Source: Datura wrightii | Lineage: Eukaryota; Streptophyta; Magnoliopsida; Solanales; Solanaceae | Assembly: GCA_035772735.1 (NCBI GenBank) | Contig: JASDFA010000011.1 | Coordinates: forward strand, 1 to 64,000 | Direction: 5' to 3' | DNA: 64,000 nt | In this document: positions 1 to 12,500 of the stretch, piece by piece | Numbering within the stretch: position 1 is the stretch's first letter | How the letters are laid out: every line of letters starts with the position of its first letter | Program-made: the position numbers and the translations under genes | The notes under the pieces: model-generated | The model's input: only the letters and a program-made list of their open reading frames with translations | What the model was told of the DNA's origin: nothing | Databases searched by the model: none

Positions 1-2003
1 CAGTAGAGCACGAGCGAAACATCAGGATGAATCCTCCTAGAAACACCGCAATCTTTCACCATCCAACTTTAGGAGATTTTGAATTGCAGCATGTTAGCAT
101 TTTTGGATTTCGTGAAATTTTTTCTTCTTATAAGCTGTTCATGGTCAATTTTGTGACAAAATCTCGTGGCACATTTCTTTCACAGTTACCGGCAAGTGCA
201 ACTGATTCTGAACTTGAAGAGCGTATCATTCAGCACTTAGCTGCTGCTGCTGCCATGGGAAGAGCACGCCACCTTGCTAGAAGGGAAGGTCCGCGAGGTA
301 GGTCATCAGCTCAAGGCCGTCCCCATTTTCTGGTGTTTTCAACTCATCCAAATGCTTCTTCTCCTTCTGGTGCTTCATCTTCTACTCAAAGGAGTGGGAG
401 TGAACCCACTCCTGAAGTCTTGGTCTCTGGTCAGAATTCTGCAATTGTTTCTGGACGACCAGTTACTCAACCATCTTCTTTTCAAGCTGATCAGGTTCCT
501 GCCTCCGGGTCAGGATCAAATGCTGCTGTTAATCAACTTGGGACTTCCTCAAACAATAGGTATATTTGTATCTCAAACTTGGTTCAGAGTTTTGATGGTT
601 TCCTCTTTCTTTTGCTACACATGAGTTACAATGTTACATATTACAGTCACGGAATGATTCCTCAAAAATGCAATGAGTTCACAATTACTGCCACAAGAAA
701 GCCACCATCAGAGCAAATTTATAGCCTAATAACGGGGCACATGAGCCTGTTGGCTCTTCATAAAATTAGATATTATGTATATATTTTTCAAAATTAGTAT
801 GTAATATCTGTTGGCACCTATACTACAAATAGGCTAAATGTTGCACCTAGTTGAATGTCGACATCCCCCCCCCCCTTCTCTCCCTTCTTTTTCTTTCTTT
901 CTTTTCTTTTTTTTTAGTGGTGCAACTATGTTCTGAAAATCCTAGGTTCTCCTCTGGCCACCGTCCTCGCCCTTTCGAGATAGGGGCACAGCAAAAAGGC
1001 CTTCTCATGGATTATTCCCTTTTTGATGGCTATATGAGCGTCTTAATTCCCATTCACCAAGAATGAGAAGTGGACAAACAAGATTAAAACATATCATAAA
1101 TGTTGAATATTACTTCGTCCGTTAAGTTGTACTTGTCCAGTTTGGACTTCGCATGCCCCTTAAGAAATAATGGTTGAGATGGGTATTTTATCGACATACT
1201 CATATTAATTGCTGTTTAGTCTAGTCTTTGAAAATGATTTGGAGAATAAGTAATTAATGTTAAGGGTAAAACCTGAAAAAAGAAAAATGTTTTTCTCTTG
1301 ATATGCTAAAAGTGAAAATGTATATTTAATTAGTGGACAAGTAAAAGTGAACGGAGGGAGTAGAAAAGAGGGGACAGGGGAAAAGTAAAGGCCAAGGGAC
1401 AAAAGACAATATGGCCAATATATTCTCTTATTTTTTGCTTATTTTTGAGTTATGGTAATGTAGGAGGACTCCTCCTCAATCTTCTCCTAACAATCAAGAC
1501 AGAGCCGGGCCATCAGAGTTTCAGTCTTTTTCAGATTCTATAAAGTCTCGGCTTAGTGCAATGTCAATGAGGTATATGAAAATCTAATATCATCTCTTAT
1601 AACTCTTCAGCTGACTTCTTAAACATCAGATAATTTTTTTGCTTGTAAGCCTTATTTGTTTTGATTGTCGTTTTTTAGATACAAAGAATCTCTAACAAAG
1701 AGTTCAAGGGGTTGGAAAGAGAAATTTTTCTTGCGTAATAGTTCAACAGCAGACCATTGTGCAGAATCTAGGAATGAAGTGAGTGCAGCTGTTGCCACTG
1801 TATCAAACCTAATGGAGCATTTGGAAACAACAGACAGTAGAGCCAGTTCTGCTGAATCAAATATATTGGAGGATACTTTACCTGTCGAACGTGCTGAGCA
1901 GCATACACCTGAGATTGATGATACCCATTCTTTAAATGAGGATAATAGGCAAGCCCCATGTGCTGCAAGTTCTGGTTCAAACTATGTTTTGAATGACTCA
2001 TAG
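1..2003 (+). CDS. RHF2A: RING-H2 E3 ubiquitin ligase RHF2A-like, 3' part only
   Basis: This is the C-terminal part of an E3 ubiquitin ligase of the RHF2A type; the RING-H2 domain that recruits the E2 lies beyond the left edge. Exons by GT-AG sites: 1-92 (open at the left, reading frame from base 3), 186-559, 1464-1571, 1679-2003 (stop TAG). Phases fit at every junction and give 298 aa in the window. Recognisable RHF2A blocks are HPTLGDFELQH, EERIIQHLAAAAAMGRARH, GPSEFQSFSDSIKSRLSAMS, RYKESLTKSSRGWKEKFF and EVSAAVATVSNLMEHLET. The middle is rich in Ser, Gln and Gly and probably disordered. In Arabidopsis, RHF1A and RHF2A act in gametogenesis by removing the CDK inhibitor ICK4/KRP6; that role here is inferred. 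The 93 bp intron 93-185 is stop-free and a multiple of three, so its retention would keep the frame. The 904 bp intron 560-1463 carries a Stowaway MITE and a C-rich tract. The gene converges with SDH6. Confidence 0.92.
1111..1362. mobile_element. Stowaway-type MITE in RHF2A intron
   Basis: A 252 bp element bounded by TA. Its ends are inverted copies of the TACTCCCTCCGTT-type Stowaway terminus: the left end reads TACTTCGTCCGTTAAGTTG and the right end reads AAAGTGAACGGAGGGAGTA, both followed inward by an ACTTGTCC/GGACAAGT block. Length, TA target and termini fit Tc1/mariner-related Stowaway MITEs. It has no coding capacity and sits in the 904 bp intron between the second and third RHF2A exons of the window. 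Confidence 0.85.
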
Positions 2004-2058
2004 CACTTTCTCTTGAAGGTAACTTGTGAGTTCCAATTCTTTTTAGTCTCTCTACCCC

Positions 2059-2089
<31 letters not shown>

Positions 2090-4015
2090 AAAAAAAAAAA
2101 AGAAACAAAGAAAATGAAGAAAGAGATAGAGAGAGACCCAAAACAAAACAAAAGGGGAGGGAGAACTGTATGAGAAAAAGAGAGGGTTTCTCCATGAATA
2201 TTACATACTGACGGCTTTTATCATCTCCAATGAGTTTGGCGCTTAAGCACCTAGTGCTTCTGGATATGATGATAAGAGCTGCCTATTGTATTTCAAGTGC
2301 ATACTGATTAGTGAGACAGAAAAGCCTTCTTGTGTCGAAGCAAGTTGGTATGGCAGTATACCGTTGAGCACATTGACTGACCTTAGTTGTTATGCGACTT
2401 CTGCCGCTCATTGGAATATCCACATGACTAGAATACATCTCTATTGTGAGATGTATATTTTCATCAACGTGGATAGAAAGAAACCATAGCTATTTTAAGG
2501 TTGAGAATAGACTTCTATCCTTGTAAAGTTCAGATGCCCGACAGAACTTATATTTTTGGTAAAGTAAAAGTGGAATGCTAGAGTTCTTGGACTCCTTTCA
2601 TGTGTAAAGTCCTAGAATTCCTTAATCACATTTGTAACATCTAAGTACCGTCAAAATTTATTTTATGATGGTGACTAAGAGGATAATAGGTGATTGTATA
2701 ATCAATCGTTTGCCAGTGTGCAACTTTACAATCAAGTTGATTTATATGGGGATATGAGTTGTAGGCTTGTGGTCTCACACCAAAAGTGTCTTGAAAAAGA
2801 AAAAGAAAAGGTTGATTTATGTAGTACAGTTGCTTTAGCTAAATGCTTTGGGCAAATCTTCTGGTGATCCTCCAGGAACTGATCCAACTTCTGGCACAGA
2901 GGTTGTTTTCGCACCTCTCCTTTTTAAACGGGGTTAAATGTTAAATAGTGGCGCGGAATGATCCTTTTGTGTAAATTCCCCCCTTTCTTGTTCTTCTTCT
3001 TCCTCCTTTTATCCCCTCTCTGTCTTGGGTGGTTGGAAGAATGGCGTCTAGGACCAAATTTTTCTGCACTTCTCTAGCCTTACATTCTATTGTAATTTCC
3101 CGTTATGTTTTTTTTCCTTTTTCTGTCAATGTAAGTATCTGTTTATTACAAATGAATTTTTCCTCCTGCAGGTGGATACTCCTACCAACATCAGTGATAT
3201 CTAATTTGCATCTGTGGTGAACGCTAATACGTTGAAGCTCATCACTCAATGTAGTTGCTTCAATAAAAGTAGGAGGATGGATGTTATCATTTGGCCCAAG
3301 CCGTATATATGTATGATAATATAGATGTAAATTCGCCCATTCTGGATCGTACTGAGGAATACAACTATTGTCTTTAGATTTTTCATGAGCCCTCCTTTAT
3401 ATTCTTCGTTAGAAGTTGTTGGATCATTTTCATTTTTGGAGGATCTAGTAGCATTGAGCGTTCACTTTCACACAAATCTCGATCTTGAAGTAACGTTGAA
3501 TGTGTACATCTAGTTGTATGATTTGTGATCATACAATGAGTCTTGCTGGGCACTAGAACTTACCCAAAATGATTTCAACTTCCTTTTTCTTGCTAAATTT
3601 TTGTTGAGAGATCTGTGTATAAAATGTATATACGTATTGGTAGCAAAGACGGCATGTATAGTACAAGTGTACGACCAATGGTGCTTATTCAGCGTGTAAG
3701 CATGCTCTTATTTGTCTCAGACAAGCAAAAATACAGCGACTCTAGTAAAGTTTAACGACGGCTATTCAGATACTTGAGATTTCGAGTAGGAGAGAAATAT
3801 ACTCCTAACTCTGTACACATACTGAAAGAAAATTGCCAGAAGCCGCATTTCTATTACAACAATGCAGTACGGAAAGATAAACAGTCAATCCCATAGTGTC
3901 ACTGGTTACAATTTGAACACTGCGATTGATTCTTATTCCTGAAAGAAGTTAATTGACATTTAACACCAAAACCAAACTTGAAAACTGTCCTTCAACCCGG
4001 GATAAGATACGAGAA
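2004..4015. other. Convergent interval between RHF2A and SDH6
   Basis: About 2.0 kb between the RHF2A stop and the SDH6 stop. It should hold both 3' UTRs. Apart from the C/A homopolymer pair, I see moderately complex AT-rich sequence without a supported gene, RNA or mobile element. The short open frames here have no recognisable protein family. Confidence 0.6.
2055..2101. repeat. Poly-C(25)/poly-A(22) tract in RHF2A 3' flank
   Basis: An uninterrupted run of 25 C is followed directly by 22 A, starting 52 bases after the RHF2A stop codon and therefore probably inside its 3' UTR. A shorter run of C occurs near 867-876 in the RHF2A intron. The exact length should be treated with caution, because runs like this are prone to sequencing and assembly error. 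Confidence 0.85.
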
Positions 4016-7000
4016 TTACTGTCCTTCAACCTTGTTCTGCCACCATTCCATGAATTTAACCTGAGCAGCCATAGTGTCCAGCCTATATAGCTGCAGCCAG
4101 TGGCTAGCAGCTTCCTGTCCAAATGTCCAGCCAAAAACAGCTCCAGCTCCAAAAGACAGTGCGGTACCTACCAAATGGAACATCAATACAACAAAGTCAA
4201 TCATCTTAATCAGTCCATGACTCTCCCAAACCAAAATTTGATACACTAAAACCCATTCTGTTTTGTGTTTTCCGCAAAATTTATAGTGATATATGATGTA
4301 TGTTTAAGTACAAATAAGTTGCAGAGACATCAAATCAGTTTTTTCAGGGCACTGAAAGTATAGAACCTGAACTGTATAAATTTTGAACAAAAAGGATCAT
4401 AATGATCAAAATAAGTCAAATGCTACATATATTTTCCTTAAAATTGAAATTGTGTGACAGTTGGTCTATGCAAGATTTGTTACTTCCTTTAGGCTGACCA
4501 TGTTTGAACTTTGTTTCACAAGGAAAATAAGGGCCATGCAATCCGTCCTTACTGTTTTTCATCAGAATATGAGCAAAGAAATGAAAAAGTAAGCTCGGAA
4601 GTTGCCACATCGGTGGAACATAGTTAAACTTCAACTGTAAAAGAACACAGAACAGATTTAAAGATGGCAACAGTCAATTTCAGCCCCCAAGTATGCAGTT
4701 AGAAGTAGTAAAGGACAGAACAAGAGAATCATCAAGTGTAAAGGTTTTCTTCTGGGGGACACACTTTGGGAAGATGAAGAAGCAGAATCTAATGTAGAAC
4801 TTTATTTCTTTTTGATTGGTGGAATCTAACATAGAACTTAACACATCAAATATTATTTAACTCACACATTACGGTATGAACACACAACACTCTAACATAT
4901 ACGATACCTAGAAAATACTTAACCTGTTTGCAAAGACATGGTTGATCATCGTGTGGCAAAAGCTTCTCATAAAATCAGATTTACTAAAACATTTTTGAAT
5001 GAAGTCACAAGTGAAGATCTATGGAACATGTTCCTCTCACTTTTTGGTACTAATTGGACCTCCCCTAGAATGTCAAAGAAACAGTGGAAAGCAGAACCCT
5101 AAGAGAAGTTGCCAGTACCATCAAGATGACTTGACAGATGATTCCAGCATGTATTTTTCGGTGTCTTTGGAAAGAGAGGAATCTCAGATGTTTTGATTAC
5201 ATCTCAACTCCCAACAGTAGATTGAAATCTTTTTGCCTTTTGAACCTTTTCAGTCGGGGCAATTTTTCCCCTGTGAATGATCTAATCCCCCTTTTAGATT
5301 TCATCAGCCCTCACTATGGTTTAGAGACCATACTTTTGCTTTCTGGTTAACTCCCTGATTTAGTAGAGGAAGTTTTTGTACTCAGGAGTTAACCATGATT
5401 CTTTCGTGTATTTACTTTGCCTCTCCTTGATGCCTTTTTAATACAACACCTTACTATATAAAGGTTAAAATCCAAGACAACTAATTCCTGAAGCCTCTGG
5501 TTCTTAAAAGACTTTAATGCTCGAAATTGGGCAATGAACTAGTGATATTATGACAGCAATGTGGGTGGGGATGGAGTGGAGAATTAAGTTCAATATACCA
5601 TGCAAACTCCTGGAATACTTCCAAGCAACACCTGCAGTTGAAACAGCTCCAATAATGCCTCCTACAGCACTAATCTTTGCTGCTTCCCTAGCAGTCTTCA
5701 GCTGGAAAGATAAATAGAACATCAGCTCGAATTGGTCAAAGGGAAAAAATAGAGGAATGGTTTCTGACAAACATAACAGAAGCAGTAACAGTAGGAATCA
5801 GAGAAAAAAAATACAAAAATATGCAACTTCTTATCATCTGATGTTGACAATACCCCATGCCCTCCTGTGCACCGTGACAGACTGACCAATAAGCAGTTAA
5901 CATGCACAAAAGAGAGAGAGAGAGAGACAACAACTGTTAATTTCATTCCATGAAGTAGTGGTAATATATCAATACTAGTTTGAAAACCATGGCCAGTAGC
6001 TCAAATCAGGACATAGAGAGGAATGAGGATTAAAGCAAATAGGCTGAGGTGGGGACAGCTTCTCTTCTTTTCCTTTGGAGGTTCTGGTGTGTGAGGGGAG
6101 AGGAGAATCAAGAGAAATTGGGGATAACCCCAGGATTAAGTTTGTGATCAAAGTTATACTTTGTTTGGTTGACGGTATAAATTTATCCTGGAAGCATACT
6201 GGAAGAAATATTAAAAAGAAGCTAGTTTCCATTTGATGCCTACATCTCTTTCTCATTCCCCCTCTCCCAGACTTCTCTCAAACTATTTGGAACAAGGGAA
6301 AAGGAGACAAACAAAAGAACAGTTTCAAAACTCTTCTCCTTTTTGTTTGCATGGATAGAAGAAGAGAAAGAAAATGGAACAAAGGAAGTTACCTCAACAA
6401 TGTCATGTGAGCATTAAAGGTTTAATAGACACATATTTGACAACTTAAGGTGTTCAATAGGTCAAAGCTAGAGTTCATGTGTCTAGATGAAAAATAGTGT
6501 CAAGGATAAAGAGAGGCCGCAAATGTACTTCACCCCTGGAGAATCCATTCCATGTATAAATTCACTACTTAAACCAGCTAAATTAGCAGGTGACTGCAAG
6601 AAAAAGAAAGGAAATTTTCGAATAAATTTTCAGCAATTGAGACAGCAATAGAGCAGAGAGATTCCCCAGGACACCACTCAATTCAAGAGGAACTCTAAGA
6701 AGATTAACTAAGCCAACTTCAGCTAGCACAACGAAGAAATGCACTTCAATTTTACCACAGATGCATGCCAGTGGCGAGTCAACTTATAAACCAAATTCCA
6801 GAGAAAGCATAAAGAATTTAATGGAAGAATTAAGCACTGTTACAGACTAGAGAACCAAAATTACATATTCAAAGTTTAATAAAACACCCAAACTAGTTAC
6901 AATCACAAAATCACTTAACCAACCAAATTCTGATATAACCAGAAAAAGTGCAACCGGTGTCTGAAATCCAAAATCTAACAGCATAAACCAATTAAACAAA

Positions 7001-7392
7001 TTAATCGGAAGTCATCAAAATACATATTAAGCAAAAAGAGAGAAGACAAGAAACGCATGGATCAAAAGAGACGAATCAAAGAGGACCCAGATGGGCAAAC
7101 GTCTAAATATATGTAAATACACACAAAATCAAATGAAATGTAAGCATATGAGATGATCTGAAAGTTCTTCAGAAAAAAAATAGAAGGAGAAGGGAAATAC
7201 AGTGGGTCCGTGAACTGGGTCAGAAGCAATGAACTCCTCAACATCAGAATCGGACCAAGAAGGGAGTGGCTTGTCGCGCTTGATGAACCGGGAATAGTTG
7301 TCCAAGAAGGAAAATCTCTCGCCCCAAAACTCCTTGTATCCTTCCCAATGTCTCCTCAGGAAGGACTGAGATGATGATGAGTCCTCACCCAT
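4016..7392 (-). CDS. SDH6: Succinate dehydrogenase subunit 6 (SDH6)
   Basis: Small plant-specific subunit of mitochondrial complex II (succinate:ubiquinone oxidoreductase), located in the inner membrane. Exons on the minus strand: 7392-7201, 5701-5599, 4167-4016 (stop TAA). Splice phases 0 and 1 fit and give 148 aa, close to the roughly 140-150 aa I recall for Arabidopsis SDH6. The N-terminal soluble part (residues 1-64) has the family block HWEGYKEFWGERFSFLDNY and then KRDKPLPSWSDSDVEEF. Two Gly/Ala-rich hydrophobic stretches follow: about residues 73-90, just before AWKYSRSLHG, and about 100-115 (ALSFGAGAVFGWTFGQE). They are probable membrane helices. The tail has LDTMAAQVKFMEWW. Both introns are about 1.4-1.5 kb, so the gene is mostly intron. 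The 5' leader just before ATG is (CTT/TTC)-rich. The gene diverges from SSL3 and converges with RHF2A. Confidence 0.92.
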
Positions 7393-9542
7393 TGTTAAAT
7401 CAATGATTCAATTCAAGCTCTTCTTCTTCTTCTTCTCAAAAAGTGGTCCTAGAATTATTCCTAGGTTGGTGTGATGAATGATGATAGACCGATAGTGATT
7501 GTTCTTGCAAGTTCTGCTAGCCGCACCCGACCCGAATCCGGACACGTGGATAAGGGTTCGTATGGGCGGGTCGGGCTAGTGTGGTTCTCCACGATCGTCT
7601 ACAACTGTATGCCTTTGACCAGTTTTTAGATGTCTTTAATTATTTCTTTTAGTTGATTTTAGATGTCACTAATACTCCCTGGCTTATTTTTATTTGTCCG
7701 CTAAATTAAAAACAAATATTTATTTTTATATATTTAATTTAAATATCAGATATAATTTATTATTTGATTTTTAATTTATTTTTATAATTATTTTTAATAT
7801 ATTTTTTAAAATATTAAATTTATTATATTTAAAAAGTAATATAATAAAATTATTTTTTTATTTATTGTTTTTTAAAAGATATTTCATGTTAATACTGAAC
7901 AAGTAAAAATAAACGAAAAAAATAACATAAACTTTTTTGACAGCATTAATTTTGGGACACACTTTTTTAGTATTCTTTTTTAGAAACTTTCACCTTTTCT
8001 TATTTTTGTAAATTAACTTAAATTCACGACCTTAATATTGAAAATGAGGAAAGTTTCCTACCTATAAATATGCTAATAGGAAAAAATTATGATTTACAGT
8101 ATATCTTTCAGCTATGCTAAGTTTATGTGAATTAGACTTACAGTGTCGTAATGACACAAACTTTATCTACAATGTATTTATATAATAAAGTACTAAAATT
8201 ATTATTTATTACATTAACATAATTACAATTTATCTACAATAACACTATAGTCATAATATTAATTTCACTTAAACTTTAACTATATCATCAAATCAATAAC
8301 AATATATCTGTTTTAAAGAGGTTTATATATAGAATGACGCGAAGTAACTATAACAATAAAGTTGTTAAATTGTACATATAAGACAAAATATATTTACCAA
8401 AATAATTTTATAACTTTAGTGATCTTTATTATTATTAGGACCAATGGATGTGATGCGCAAATTATGGATTCATTCAAATTTATAGTAATTTTAGCTCAAT
8501 TTAGTTATATAAATTAAAATTATTAAATAAACATAAATAATAGATTTTAAATATACTAGATTAAATGAGTTACGATAGACCAACCAAATCATGGACTCTT
8601 TGTTCAATAATCAAGTGTCAAATTCTAAAGTTTGCATTTGAATGTCAGTTAGTAAAATTCGATTAGTGTAGTGTGATAATAATAATTATACGATTTTACG
8701 TGATAATAATGATTATATGACAATAATAATAGTAACAAACTTTATTATAGGATGTTAACTCTTTGGAAAATTGTGTGATGACTCAACAAACGAAGACAAA
8801 GTATATACTTTAATAAGATTATAAGATTTATAATATTTTAATTTTTAAATGTAGGTTCTTGATAATAAACTTATAAGAGATTTTCAGATCGAATATATGT
8901 ATCGACATGTGTATATAATGTTTTTGTTAAGACTTCACTTATAAAATTATAAATAATATATTATTGTTGTTGGTTGGCGTGCAAAAGTAATTTGGGAGTA
9001 GTTGTAGACTTGAAAGTGTAGTAGATAGAAAATTAAATGGCAATTAGCTAATGCCCTCGTCAAGAAAGGAGCAAGATAGATTTGTTTTTATGAGCTAAGA
9101 ATTTTACTAATTCCACCTAATATATGCCAACTCTATATTTTGGGGAGACAAAGGTGAACTCATATGAAACGATGGGCGTGAATCCGTTAACTTTGAAAAA
9201 AATTATATATTTGTAATATGTATGCGCCAGCTTAACAGCCTGTGTTTGAGTTCCCTCGAACTACAAACCTATGTTGTGTTACGTGTGCACGAAAGCGTGG
9301 GGTCTTTGGACTCTATTTCTGAGCAAGTGTCAGTAGGTAAGCAGTTAATAACACTTCACTGTCATGAAAAACAACCCCACAATATTCAAGAATCCAGAAA
9401 GTGGATTGGTGGCAAACTTAATATAGCAAATCGGAATGCATAATCCTTATAGTCTCACGTTCCAAATTCACAGCCACAAATTTTGAATCCCCGCCTCAAA
9501 ATTTTCAGTCCAGAATTCAAAGAAACTAACTTTTTTCCGGCA
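7393..9542. other. Divergent SDH6/SSL3 intergenic interval
   Basis: A 2.15 kb interval separating the two start codons, so the promoters of both genes should lie here. It holds a degenerate Stowaway-like MITE (7672-7924) and otherwise very AT-rich DNA. The segment 7510-7600 is more GC-rich and contains CACGTG (7541-7546), a G-box-like E-box about 150 bases upstream of SDH6. I could not assign a TATA box to either gene with confidence. Confidence 0.5.
7672..7924. mobile_element. Degenerate Stowaway-like MITE upstream of SDH6
   Basis: About 250 bp. The left end starts TACTCCCTGGCTTATTTTT with ATTTGTCC just inside. The right end has the inverted counterpart GAACAAGTAAAAATAAACG followed by an A-rich stretch and TA. 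The interior is nearly pure A/T. Length and ends match the Stowaway layout of the copy at 1111-1362, but the termini are more worn. It begins about 280 bases upstream of the SDH6 start codon. Confidence 0.6.
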
Positions 9543-12500
9543 ATGAGCCGGCTGGCGGGAGTATTTGCCGGAGTATTCCTTCTGCTGGCATTGTACTGTG
9601 GGCTTGACCCTTTTAAGCACAGTGCAATTTCTGGAATCAAAGACTTTAAGGTTTACAGAGTTGATGCGCCACCGTGGTCTGAAATCCCAGTAGAAAAGGA
9701 CACCCAGAACTTGCTTCAGAAATCAGAAATCGTGTTCTTGAACCAGATTCAGGGCCCGGAAAGTATTGCATTTGACCCGCAAGGTCGTGGACCCTATACA
9801 GGCATAGCTGATGGGAGGATTGTGTTTTGGGATGGAGAGAAATGGACTGATTTCGCCTATACCTCTGCTAATAGGTGAGCTTTTAGCTAGAGTGATGAGT
9901 CTTGGTTGTTTTTTTTCTCTGTTTTTGTGATTGTACCTTTGTTTTCTACTAGTATTTTTTATGTCCATTTTCTTGATCCTGTAGAAATGTGCTAATTTCT
10001 CTGGAAAACTATGAGACTTCAACATGCAGATGCTGTTTTAGATTAGTTTTAAATTGTAAGGCCAGCTGGATGAATTTGAAAGATTAAAGGAATAAGGGTG
10101 AAGTTCAGAGTGCTGTTTATAATATATGGAGTTCTTCTTTGTCAACAATGAATTCAAGTTAAGTTGGTTACAAATTTCATCCACATTATGGCTATATCAC
10201 TATTTGGAAATTATTTCCTGCTCTTATTGAGAATCAGCAACATATTTTGAGAAAGTGCTTGAGTATAACATCTATTTGTAGCATAAACAGTAGGGTTGAA
10301 GTCTTCATATACTCAGAAACAAAAGGAATGAATGTTGATATTTAGGCTTCCAAAGAAGTGGACCTTAGTGCTTCAGAATATGATGTATTTGATGACTCAC
10401 TAGAACCTTTGTCCACCACATCTTCATGATTGACCAAATCTGTTCTGTATTTTGATAAACTTAACCTAAGCACCTTGAGTCGCATTGAGGAAGTTGCAGA
10501 AAAATACATTCCATTTCTCAATGTCTCTTAAGTTGAGTGAACATGAATAAAACATAGTCTTTATTATATGATGCTAGCGATTTTAAGCACTGGAATCAGA
10601 TGGGAGTCAATCCCATTTTCGGAAACTTTCTTGCTTTGGTCAATTCAGGATAGCATGAGAGCACATCAGGAAATGATCTTCAGATTCTATTAAGAGGAAG
10701 TGAATTTCTAACAAAAAGCTACAAAATGTCTCAGTTTTCTAAGCTATCTGGCTTGAAGTTGTCAGGAAAGTTGAAAGGACCATAAGTTCCTTCTCCACAG
10801 AGAGAATTAATATTTAGTCCTGGACCTAGCATGACTATTTTCATTCCTGATTTGTCAATGAACCTGTCTCAGTTGAATGGCTATTGTCTCCTTTATCTTA
10901 TCATTTAATCTGACTTTAGTTCTATGATCCTAGTTTATTCTGAACATCTAACTTTCTAATTGAAATTATAGAATTATGATTTGTTAATGATAGCTGATCT
11001 TCAATGCTAAAATCTTGTAAGGCCGTTGGTCTAATCTGATTAATCAATTTTTAACATGTCATAACTTCTCTTGCTCTTGATGAAATTATATTCCATAATT
11101 GTGCTGCATAGTCATTGTATAAAGTCTCAAATTGCTTTTTAAATTTTCCTTTTTCAATGATCTAAGTTTCTGGTCAACTTTCTCCGACTTTCTAATGAAT
11201 GCATTCTGGTAATCTGAATTTTCAGGTCTGACCTTTGTGACCCAAAACCATCACCCCTGAGCTATTTAACAAATGAGCACATCTGTGGTAGGCCTTTGGG
11301 GTTACGGTTTGATAAAAGAACAGGTGACTTGTATATTGCAGATGCATATTTTGGGTTGATGAAAGTAGGGCCTGAAGGTGGACTAGCAGAAACATTGACA
11401 ACTGAGGCTGAAGGAGTGCCTCTGGTATTCACAAATGACCTGGACATTGATGATGAAGGAAACGTCTATTTTACAGATAGCAGCACTAAGTACCAAAGAA
11501 GGTAGCTTATGCATTTACTGTTTCTTCATTATGTACAGTAGATTTCTTGATATAGTTAACCTTGATCCTGACTCAAGAATGAGACTTTGTCATAAATGAA
11601 ATGGGCTATTCAGAAATTTAATTAAGGCCTAATGTTTCACATGGTGAACTTGAAGTGACAACATAGTTTGAGAATGAAGAAATCCATTTCACTATTAGTT
11701 CTCATATTAACAAATGGAAGACACAGGGCTCCCTATCTTAGGTGGGAGAAAAATGGTACAATGAACCTGTGGCAAGGTGTAAGTGAATGGATGATCATTG
11801 AGAAGCTTAGATTTCAATGTGGTTGAAGGATTGCACCTAACTTATCTAACATTTCTTATTTTGATGAATACCTAAACCTAACTTATATCTGGTGTTGAGA
11901 AACATTTTATTGCCATTTACAAGCATTCTCTTCAGGTGTAAATACGACAATACGATTGTCATGTGTGTTGCTTCTTCGATAAGAGTATTAATACCCGCCC
12001 CATCTTCCTCAGGAATTTTGTGCTGTTGGTTTACTCAGCAGAAGATAGTGGGAGGGTTCTGAGGTACAATCCTAGTACTAAACAAACCACTGTTCTTATC
12101 CGAAATCTCCAATTCCCAAATGGTCTGTCACTAAGCAAGGATGGTTCCTTCTTTGTATTCTGCGAAAGTGCAAAGGGCAGGTACATTTTTTGACCAATAA
12201 GTTGGTATGTTTACAGTATTGCATAGGCATATAAGAACCCAAAACATATTTAATTTTTATGAAGGATTTGGTGTGTCTTCAAGATCTATAGGAAAAGTTA
12301 CTTAGGATTCAAATTTCTCTTTTTCAATTAACTTTTTTTACTACCTCGGTCCAACACCAGATCTCCTGTTCTAGAAAAGGTTTTGTGCTCCTTGAATGAT
12401 CAGGCATATGCATGCCAAGTACATGCATGCATCATTACATTTGAACATATACATGCAGACAGGACATATATATTTACCCAACTTGGTAATTGAAGCAACT

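Noticed and set aside
1768..2151. Minus-strand frame across the RHF2A last exon with a poly-Gly/poly-Phe part
   Set aside because: It is antisense to a real exon, and the Gly and Phe runs come from the C/A homopolymers.
9483..9542. N-terminal extension of SSL3 starting at 9483
   Set aside because: The frame is open but the first codon is TTG and no ATG occurs before 9543. The ATG at 9543 gives the expected N-terminus.
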